The notes below the pieces were generated by a model, which saw only the letters and a list, made by a program, of their open reading frames with translations, had not been told where the DNA came from and ran no database searches. Shown in pieces: positions 1 through 4,077 of a stretch of DNA of 6,032 bases (position 1 is its first letter; every line of letters begins with the position of its first letter). The translations under genes were made by a program, and so were the position numbers. Source of the DNA: Chloroflexota bacterium. Its GTDB lineage: Bacteria; Chloroflexota; Anaerolineae; Anaerolineales; Villigracilaceae. The DNA is taken from assembly GCA_021796155.1 (NCBI GenBank), contig JAJYOO010000169.1, positions 1-6,032 of the forward strand, given 5' to 3'.

Positions 1-142
1 CTGCTCCGTTATCCACGGAACAATTTCCGTTGATCACGCTGATGCCATCCACTTCGAGTTCGGGCGAAGCCAGCGCAAGCAGGATGGCGAGCGCGTCGTC
101 AATGCCGGGATCGGTGTCGAAGAGAATTCGTTTTAGATTCAT
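1..142 (-). CDS. Inosine/uridine-preferring nucleoside hydrolase, N-terminal fragment (cut by window edge)
   Basis: The first 47 codons of a nucleoside hydrolase are visible; the rest lies beyond position 1. The enzyme family splits the N-glycosidic bond of ribonucleosides into a free base and ribose. The diagnostic feature is the amino-terminal motif DTDPGIDDA at residues 9-17, whose aspartates (here D11, D15 and D16) correspond to the calcium-binding and catalytic aspartates of the family. It is followed by the hydrophobic stretch typical of the first Rossmann-like strand and helix, and by an NGN segment at residues 38-40 that matches the position of the conserved ribose-contacting Asn. The ATG at 142 is chosen because the motif falls at the usual distance from it; no clear Shine-Dalgarno sequence precedes it. 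It starts 45 bases after the ribokinase stop on the same strand, so co-transcription is likely, and the pairing with a ribose-phosphorylating enzyme supports a nucleoside-salvage role. Substrate preference cannot be told from this fragment. Confidence 0.9.
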   Translation of the reverse strand, partial: MNLKRILFDTDPGIDDALAILLALASPELEVDGISVINGNCSVDNGA

Positions 143-187
143 ATTTTGTTTTACGCAGGGGCACAGCGGGTCAAAATCAAAGCCGAG

Positions 188-1159
188 TCATTGTGCGTTT
201 CGCGGTGCCCTTACAAATTGTTCGACTTCTTCTTTCGTTGGCAGCGAAGGCTGCGCGCCGAATTGGGTCACAGCCAGCGCCCCGCAGGCGCAGGCATATT
301 GTATGGCATCTTCCAGCGGTTTGTTGTTCAATAATGCGGCTGCAAACCCGCCGATGAACGCGTCGCCTGCGGCAGTCGTATCAACCACGTTGACCTTGAA
401 GGACGGAATATGTTTTGCGCCATTTTGATTGACGATCAACGCGCCGTCCGCGCCAAGTGTGACGATGACCGTCTGCGCTTCGCGCGTGACCAGTGAGCGG
501 GCCGCCGTTTCGACGGATGCAAGATCGCTGATGGTTTGATTCGCCGAAGGTGCAGGCGTTCTTCCTGCCAACAGACTCAATTCCGTTTCGTTGGGCAGGA
601 TGAAATCTGATAACGCGACCAATTCATCTGGCAGTTGGCGCGCCGGCGCGGGATTCAACAGGACGCGCAATCCGTTTTGTCTGGCGAGCCGGGCGGAGTG
701 TAAAACCGTCTCGGTGGGAATCTCCAATTGAAGCAGGAGCAGGCTGAAGCGTTGCCCTGAGCTTGTCGAAGGGTCCCGGAAAGAAGCGGGTTCCACATCC
801 GAAGATGAAACTTTGCCATTGGCTCCCGGCGAAAGCACGATGCTGTTTTGTCCATTCGAATCCACGACGATGATCGCCGTGCCGGTCGAGGCGGATTCAT
901 CGCGCAGCACGCGGCTTGTGTCCACACGATTCTGTTTCAGGTTGTCAATCAAATTGGAACCGAACGGATCGTTTCCCACGCGTCCGATCATCGCAACATC
1001 CGCGCCGAGGCGCGCCGCGGCGACAGCCTGGTTGGCTCCCTTGCCGCCCGGAAAGATTTGCAGATCATTTCCGCTGATGGTTTCGCCCGGCGCAGGGAAG
1101 CGCGGCGCACGCACGACCAAATCTGCGTTGAGACTTCCGATGACGAGGATACCTGCCAT
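188..1159 (-). CDS. rbsK: Ribokinase (PfkB-family sugar kinase)
   Basis: A 323-residue cytosolic kinase of the PfkB/ribokinase family, predicted to phosphorylate D-ribose to ribose 5-phosphate with ATP. The start MAGILVIGSLNADLV carries the GSxNxD sugar-contact motif. PfkB signature 1 is visible as FPGGKGANQAVAAARLG (residues 36-52), followed by IGRVGNDPFG (58-67). PNETE lies at 189-193, VTLGADGA at 233-240, and signature 2, DTTAAGDAFIGGF, at 260-272, with D266 as the catalytic base. Length is slightly above the usual 300-310 residues. Part of the excess is residues 129-136 (DPSTSSGQ), encoded by a short dispersed repeat sitting just before the LLLLQLEIP strand. The next gene on the same strand is a nucleoside hydrolase whose product ribose it could use. 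Other PfkB kinases are possible, but the amino-terminal SLNADLV and the GGKGANQA signature favour ribokinase. No strong Shine-Dalgarno sequence precedes the ATG. Confidence 0.93.
   Translation of the reverse strand: MAGILVIGSLNADLVVRAPRFPAPGETISGNDLQIFPGGKGANQAVAAARLGADVAMIGRVGNDPFGSNLIDNLKQNRVDTSRVLRDESASTGTAIIVVDSNGQNSIVLSPGANGKVSSSDVEPASFRDPSTSSGQRFSLLLLQLEIPTETVLHSARLARQNGLRVLLNPAPARQLPDELVALSDFILPNETELSLLAGRTPAPSANQTISDLASVETAARSLVTREAQTVIVTLGADGALIVNQNGAKHIPSFKVNVVDTTAAGDAFIGGFAAALLNNKPLEDAIQYACACGALAVTQFGAQPSLPTKEEVEQFVRAPRNAQ
754..773 (-). repeat. Short dispersed repeat inside rbsK, encoding DPSTSSGQ
   Basis: On the plus strand the sequence GCCCTGAGCTTGTCGAAGGG lies within the ribokinase gene and supplies residues 129-136, DPSTSSGQ. 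I recognise this sequence, with its TCGACAAGCTCAGGG core on the minus strand, as a short repeat dispersed through many bacterial genomes, where its reading frames give peptides such as STSSGQ or LRQAQG. That recognition is from memory. It sits at a surface-loop position between the segment following SPGANGKVSSSDVE and the LLLLQLEIP strand, where ribokinases vary in length, so the protein is probably still functional. Confidence 0.65.
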
Positions 1160-1188
1160 GTTTGTTACGATTCGAAAATTTCAAACAC

Positions 1189-1250
1189 AAAGGCCGCAAA
1201 GATGCACAACGGAAAAGCGCTTCTTTTTTGATATTGATCTTTGCGCCTTT
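1189..1250. repeat. Imperfect inverted repeat in the rbsK 5' region
   Basis: The arm AAAGGCCGCAAAGAT (1189-1203) is the reverse complement of ATCTTTGCGCCTTT (1237-1250) apart from one extra base. The arms are separated by 33 bases that include the small palindrome AAGCGCTT and a T run. It lies in the gap between the transporter and ribokinase genes, 30 to 91 bases before the ribokinase start. It could be a folded untranslated leader, a regulator site, or another copy of a dispersed intergenic repeat built on the AAAGGCGCAAAG word. The sequence alone does not decide between these. Confidence 0.5.
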
Positions 1251-1286
1251 CGCGCTTGCGATCTTCTTGCAGCATGCTCTTCTGTA

Positions 1287-1314
1287 GTTTTACACGATGA
1301 GTCGCGGCAGTCAA
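1287..1314 (-). promoter_or_regulatory. Possible sigma70-type promoter for rbsK and the nucleoside hydrolase
   Basis: On the minus strand a TTGACT -35 box (1309-1314) is followed after 16 bases by TAAAAC (1287-1292) as a -10 box. This lies downstream of the transporter stop codon and about 130 bases before the ribokinase ATG. The -10 is a mediocre match and the spacer is one base short of optimum, so this is only a candidate. If real, it gives a leader of about 120 bases that contains the inverted repeat at 1189-1250. Confidence 0.35.
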
Positions 1315-1346
1315 GAGCTGCAGGCAATTTGTTATTCGTTGGAGCC

Positions 1347-2300
1347 CTAATCGGCTGCTTGAACGATATCGGGGCCTGGGACTCGACTTTCCCCGAGGCG
1401 CAGCAGGATCACGCTGGTAAACACCAAAAGACTGCCAATGATTTGAACGAATGTGAGCTGCTCACCCAGGAGGAAATAAGCCCAAATGGCGGTGAAGGCC
1501 GGTTCGAGCGCGCCGATCAGGTTGGCGACAGTGGCAGGCAGATAGTTGAGACTCACCAAATAAAGCCCGAAACCGCCGAGCGTCGGGCCGGCGCCGAGGA
1601 AGAATAGAATCGTCCATCCGCTAACGGATGTTCCAAGCCACATGAAATTCGAGAACAGAGATTGTCCGCCAAAGATGTTCATCGCGAGATTGAAAAGAAA
1701 GAGAAAAATGATCGCGCTGCCAAAACCATACAGCATGGTCGTCCACGGATCAATGGATTTGTTTGCGGCGGTCTTGCCCACCATGTTGTAGCAGGCGAAG
1801 AAGAAGCCAGTCAGCAGGCCGAACAGGATTCCCGCCGCGTTGACCTTCCATGCCGAGGGATCCACCGCGCCGGAAACCAGCGCCGTGCCGAGCAAACTCA
1901 GAACAATCGAAATCGTTTTGATTCTGTTGATCTGTTCCTTGAGAATGAAATGCGCCAGGATGGCTGTCATGGCTGGCGAACTGAATGCCAGCACGGTCGC
2001 GACCGCCGCGCCGTTGAATTGAACAGAGAACGTCCACATCGAATTGAACAATGAAAGCGTCAGTCCATATAAAACAAAGAAAGACAAATGTACGCGGTCG
2101 AGTCGGAAACGATTGCGGCTGAACAAGGCGAAGGCAACGATGAGTCCGAAGACGACAAAACAATCCCGCCAAAAGGCGAGCACCAGCGATGGAAGATTGT
2201 AAGCTGTGTTCAAATAACTGATCAGAATGCCGGTGAACGACAAAAGCACCGTCGCGCTGACACCGATCAAATATCCCCGCGAATTCCTGCCGTCCGTCAT
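1347..2300 (-). CDS. EamA/DMT-superfamily transporter, ten membrane helices
   Basis: A 317-residue inner-membrane protein with the two-fold repeat of the drug/metabolite transporter superfamily. The first EamA domain covers roughly residues 8-143 and the second roughly 155-302, each with about five hydrophobic helices. The end of the first half shows VATVLAFSSPAMTAILAHFI followed by LKEQI (120-124). The second half shows the equivalent ATVANLIGALEPAFTAIWAY followed by LLGEQL (277-282), the conserved motif preceding the last helix of an EamA unit. The start at 2300 is well supported by a strong AGGAGG Shine-Dalgarno sequence at 2305-2310. The stop is TAG. Members of this family export amino acids, drugs or other metabolites, or import nucleotide sugars and purines. 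The substrate is not readable from sequence. The downstream ribokinase and nucleoside hydrolase make a link to nucleosides tempting, but 187 bases and a possible promoter separate them. Confidence 0.9.
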   Translation of the reverse strand: MTDGRNSRGYLIGVSATVLLSFTGILISYLNTAYNLPSLVLAFWRDCFVVFGLIVAFALFSRNRFRLDRVHLSFFVLYGLTLSLFNSMWTFSVQFNGAAVATVLAFSSPAMTAILAHFILKEQINRIKTISIVLSLLGTALVSGAVDPSAWKVNAAGILFGLLTGFFFACYNMVGKTAANKSIDPWTTMLYGFGSAIIFLFLFNLAMNIFGGQSLFSNFMWLGTSVSGWTILFFLGAGPTLGGFGLYLVSLNYLPATVANLIGALEPAFTAIWAYFLLGEQLTFVQIIGSLLVFTSVILLRLGESRVPGPDIVQAAD

Positions 2301-2304
2301 GCTT

Positions 2305-2310
2305 CCTCCT
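2305..2310 (-). promoter_or_regulatory. Strong ribosome binding site of the EamA transporter
   Basis: A full AGGAGG on the minus strand lies four bases before the ATG at 2300. It is the best Shine-Dalgarno match in the window and fixes the transporter start; most other genes here have weak or no such site. Confidence 0.8.
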
Positions 2311-2322
2311 CAAAAGTAGATC

Positions 2323-2436
2323 TCAGACACAATGAACCTTGTGTTTTTTACAATATTCGGTGATGATCTCGAATTGTTGTTTTATGGGAATGTCCTGCGT
2401 GATGCCGCTGCTGTCGCGAAGATGAGCGTCAAGCCT
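2323..2436 (-). pseudogene. Possible remnant of a serine recombinase N-terminus
   Basis: In the gap between the DUF4236 gene and the transporter, one minus-strand frame reads RLDAHLRDSSGITQDI, then PIKQQFEIITEYCKKHKVHCV, then stops with TGA at 2325-2323. The pattern HLRDSSG, then an I-x-x-Q-Q element, then EYCKKH resembles the beginning of resolvase/invertase-type serine recombinases. There YxRvSs carries the nucleophilic serine and is followed by (S/I)xxQxxxIxxYC and a (K/R)xHG turn. No in-frame ATG is present, the remaining catalytic domain and the DNA-binding part are missing, and the transporter's ribosome site begins directly after it. The fragment is in the same frame as the upstream DUF4236 gene, separated by that gene's stop. 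It is short and recognised by eye only; a chance open stretch cannot be excluded. Confidence 0.35.
2327..2344. repeat. Small inverted repeat upstream of the EamA transporter
   Basis: ACACAA (2327-2332) and TTGTGT (2339-2344) form a 6-bp inverted repeat with a 6-base spacer, ending 27 bases before the transporter start. On the plus strand it is followed by a T run and so looks like a weak terminator, but no plus-strand gene ends here. It may be an operator-like site, a leader hairpin, or chance. It also overlaps the end of the putative recombinase remnant. Confidence 0.2.
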
Positions 2437-2454
2437 GGGCCGATGGGGAATGGG

Positions 2455-3210
2455 TCATGGACAGGCACAGCCTGGCGCTTTGTGGCACGTATCGGTTTTT
2501 GGGATGCAACTATCGCCGCAAGGCTGGCTATTGGTGCAATATCTACAGCATCCACCGCCTGACCCGCCACCTGTCGATGATTGTGTTGGATACATGAATG
2601 CCGTGGGAAATGGAACAAGTGTGTTTGTAGCCGTCGGTGCGCTAGTGCTAATCGTGGTAGGGGTGGATGTAAGTGTTGGCAAAGTAGTTGCTGTGTATGA
2701 AGGAGTGAGCGTTTCAGTGCAAGTGGCAGTTGATAATGGAACAGATGCAGCAGTAAGAGTGACCGGCGCCCATGCAGTCTTGGCAGCTGATGTGTTTATT
2801 ACACTCATATCAAATGTTGGTTGGGGCGTTGGATTGATAACGCTGACTATGGCTGAAGTGCAAGTTATTCCAATGCAAATCAGCAGCACGATTCCCGCCC
2901 CAATGAGAACGCCTATTGGCAATTTGAAACGAGGGCGGGAAGATTGATCTAATGACCCAATCGTTGGCGGTTCTGATTCTAAATTCAGTGAAGCATGAGA
3001 TGTCGTTGATTTTGAAGCGCTCGGTGTTTTGAGGACAGTTTGTGTATATGAAATTCCTGTACCAGGAACGCCAACTGTCGAACGAATGCCGCGCTTTCCA
3101 AGGTTCAACGAGTGGCCTCGGCCGCCAACTGATGCGCTGACTCCACCTTTACTTAAGTTGATTTTCAACCCCCGAAATAGTTTGAACGAACGACGAAAGC
3201 GCCACGGCAT
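2455..3210 (-). CDS. DUF4236-domain membrane protein with Thr/Ser/Pro linker and eight-cysteine tail
   Basis: A 251-residue protein of unknown function in four visible parts. Residues 1-57 match DUF4236: a basic start (MPWRFRRSFKL), then GLKINLSKGGVSASVGGRGHS, then LGKRGIRSTVGVPGTGISYT. After a polar segment, residues 98-124 form one hydrophobic membrane helix. Residues 127-212 are a low-complexity Thr/Ser/Pro stalk, probably outside the membrane. A GGGSGGG hinge then leads to a cysteine cluster with C221, C222, C225, C231, C235, C242, C248 and C250, in the form CCRYC, PCGDSC, TCH, GCAC. I recall a similar CC-x2-C, CGDSC, C, GCAC tail on unrelated bacterial proteins; it could bind metal or form disulfides. 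The ATG at 3210 has AGGGG at 3216-3220. The gene lies 3' of tRNA-Glu and looks more AT-rich than its neighbours. DUF4236 is a solid call; function is unknown. Confidence 0.85.
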   Translation of the reverse strand: MPWRFRRSFKLFRGLKINLSKGGVSASVGGRGHSLNLGKRGIRSTVGVPGTGISYTQTVLKTPSASKSTTSHASLNLESEPPTIGSLDQSSRPRFKLPIGVLIGAGIVLLICIGITCTSAIVSVINPTPQPTFDMSVINTSAAKTAWAPVTLTAASVPLSTATCTETLTPSYTATTLPTLTSTPTTISTSAPTATNTLVPFPTAFMYPTQSSTGGGSGGGCCRYCTNSQPCGDSCIPKTDTCHKAPGCACP

Positions 3211-3284
3211 ATAAACCCCTTTCTAATCTATTCAATCTACCGAAATGACGGCAAGTTCGGACACAAAATGTGCCTATATCAAGA

Positions 3285-3357
3285 TGCCCCCATGGAGATT
3301 CGAACTCCAGTTTAAGCCTTGAGAGGGCTTCGTCCTGGGCCACTAGACGATGGGGGC
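3285..3357 (-). tRNA. tRNA-Glu (anticodon CUC)
   Basis: A complete 73-base cloverleaf. The acceptor arm pairs GCCCCCA (3357-3351) with TGGGGGC (3292-3286), with discriminator A at 3285. The D arm reads GTCTAGTGGCCCAGGAC. The anticodon stem AAGCC/GGCTT encloses the loop CTCTCAA, giving anticodon CTC, which reads GAG. The T arm is TGGAG, loop TTCGAAT, CTCCA. The body closely matches bacterial tRNA-Glu, including the GTCTAG D-arm start. CCA is not encoded; the genomic sequence continues TCTT, so the 3' end must be added by CCA-adding enzyme. A well-formed promoter lies upstream. Confidence 0.96.
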
Positions 3358-3361
3358 TTAC

Positions 3362-3391
3362 TGCCTCGCCGACTCATGTCGGCGTGAGGCA
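3362..3391. other. Hairpin in the tRNA-Glu leader
   Basis: TGCCTC-GCCGAC (3362-3373) pairs with GTCGGC-GT-GAGGCA (3378-3391), forming a 12-bp stem with a two-base bulge and a TCAT (plus strand) loop. It ends four bases before the mature 5' end of the tRNA. No T run follows on the minus strand, so it is a poor intrinsic terminator for lutC. A structured precursor leader for RNase P processing, or a small dispersed repeat, fits better. Confidence 0.6.
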
Positions 3392-3411
3392 CTTATGCCG
3401 AAGCGGGCAAG

Positions 3412-3440
3412 ATTGTAACATCCCCATAATCAACCGTCAA
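3412..3440 (-). promoter_or_regulatory. Sigma70-type promoter of tRNA-Glu, overlapping the end of lutC
   Basis: On the minus strand TTGACG (3435-3440) and TACAAT (3412-3417) are separated by exactly 17 bases, the best promoter match in the window. Transcription would start near 3405, leaving about 48 bases of leader. The -35 box is made from the last codons of lutC (GTT GAC GGT, then TGA), so coding sequence and promoter share bases. The bases after the -10 box are GC-rich (GCCCGC), as in many promoters of stable RNAs under growth-rate control. Confidence 0.7.
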
Positions 3441-4005
3441 CGACGAACACATGAACTTCCTTCGGGCCGTGAACGCCGATGGTCAGCGTCATTTCGATAT
3501 CGGCGGTGCGCGATGGCCCGGTCACGAGCGCGACCGCTGATGCTTCTCGTACTTCATTTCTTTGTAGAGCTTCTTCAAGCGACAAAACAATTTGTGATGA
3601 CTTGATCACCGCGATATGGATTTCTGATAACAAGGACGCGCTCAACAGCTGCCCTTTGCCGGATGGAACGACCAATGTTCCTGTTTCTGCGATCGCGGAC
3701 AGCGCGCCTGTAATACCAGCTTTTAAATTCGGGTCAACGCTTCGGACGGCCCTCACGCCGGCTTCTGTTAAACGGGCTTCATCCACGCTCTCGACTGGAT
3801 CCCACATCAATGCCGCCTCGACGTTTCTTTCTTTCAAAAATTCAATCAGCTTGTCATTCAATTCGGCTTCCGACACGCGAGAAACGCTTCCGCCAAGGGC
3901 GGTCAACTCCTCTGCGAATCTTTCAACCAATTTTGCGCTTTGCGTTTTCGGCGACTCGGCCTCTCTTCTTTCTTCTTTCTTCCTACTTAAAACTTCTTTG
4001 CTCAT
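3430..4005 (-). CDS. lutC: LutC/LldG-type LUD-domain protein (lactate utilisation)
   Basis: A 191-residue LUD-domain protein, the small subunit of the LutABC/LldEFG iron-sulfur lactate-oxidising complex that converts L-lactate to pyruvate. It has no cysteine cluster of its own. Family features are GITGALSAIAETGTLVV (97-113), the SLLSEIHIAVI strand (124-134), and the signature TGPSRTADIEMTLTIGVHGP (162-181), followed by a short carboxy-terminal strand. The amino end is unusual: instead of the common amphipathic start ending in ALG, residues 5-20 are charged and come from a purine-rich heptanucleotide repeat. The ATG at 4005 overlaps a TAA in another frame (TAATG) and has only a weak GAAGAAA upstream. 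It lies 69 bases from the lutB stop and in the same frame as lutB, so the pair is surely co-transcribed. No LutA follows; a tRNA comes next. Confidence 0.9.
   Translation of the reverse strand: MSKEVLSRKKEERREAESPKTQSAKLVERFAEELTALGGSVSRVSEAELNDKLIEFLKERNVEAALMWDPVESVDEARLTEAGVRAVRSVDPNLKAGITGALSAIAETGTLVVPSGKGQLLSASLLSEIHIAVIKSSQIVLSLEEALQRNEVREASAVALVTGPSRTADIEMTLTIGVHGPKEVHVFVVDG
3959..3986 (-). repeat. Purine-rich heptanucleotide repeat in the start of lutC
   Basis: Four 7-base units are seen on the minus strand, running from 3986 down to 3959: GTAGGAA, GAAAGAA, GAAAGAA, GAGAGGC. They encode the charged stretch around residues 7-16 of LutC (SRKKEERREA). Unit length and base pattern resemble the larger heptamer tract at 4239-4308, suggesting the same kind of repeat or slippage process. 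Confidence 0.5.
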
Positions 4006-4077
4006 TATTTCTTCATTATGAAATCTTTCCCGAAATGTCTTTGTCGTGAAGCGCGGAAAATCCTTGCCATAACCTCA
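4003..4077 (-). other. Open in-frame tail of lutB between its TGA and the lutC start
   Basis: After the TGA at 4077-4075 the lutB frame continues GYGKDFPRFTTKTFRERF, then HNEEI, then the ATG of lutC, with no further stop. The KDFP and FRERF elements align with the family's C-terminal RDFP and FR-x-W/F tail; in Bacillus subtilis LutB, as I recall it, the stretch is NWTEIRDFP. The TGA falls exactly on that conserved Trp, so a TGG-to-TGA change would explain it. Reading through would give one LutB-LutC chain of 688 residues. Confidence 0.7.

Noticed and set aside
813..1607. A 264-codon plus-strand open frame across the rbsK start, the gap and the transporter end
   Set aside because: It runs antisense to two well-recognised genes, has no family motif, and its composition is that of a complementary-strand shadow.
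2327..2349. Rho-independent terminator on the plus strand (inverted repeat plus T run)
   Set aside because: The stem is only 6 AT-rich pairs and no plus-strand gene ends before it.
2382..2618. A 78-codon minus-strand frame overlapping the DUF4236 3' end
   Set aside because: It overlaps the conserved cysteine tail in another frame and resembles nothing; the neighbouring frame with the recombinase-like pattern is more convincing.
2450..2947. A 165-codon plus-strand frame with hydrophobic Val-rich repeats
   Set aside because: It is the antisense of the Thr/Ser-rich stalk of the DUF4236 protein; threonine codons read backwards give valine, glycine and serine runs.
2301..3292. An attachment-site duplication of the tRNA-Glu 3' end marking an integrated island
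   Set aside because: I looked for a second copy of the T-arm and acceptor sequence on the far side of the DUF4236 gene and found none, so the island idea rests only on the recombinase-like scrap.
3479..4021. A 180-codon plus-strand frame opposite lutC
   Set aside because: It mirrors lutC almost exactly and shows no independent signature, while lutC has clear LUD motifs.
4075..4077. Selenocysteine codon or TGA read as tryptophan by an altered code
   Set aside because: The family has Trp here, not a redox Cys, I see no convincing selenocysteine-insertion hairpin directly after it, and TGA ends several other genes in the window.
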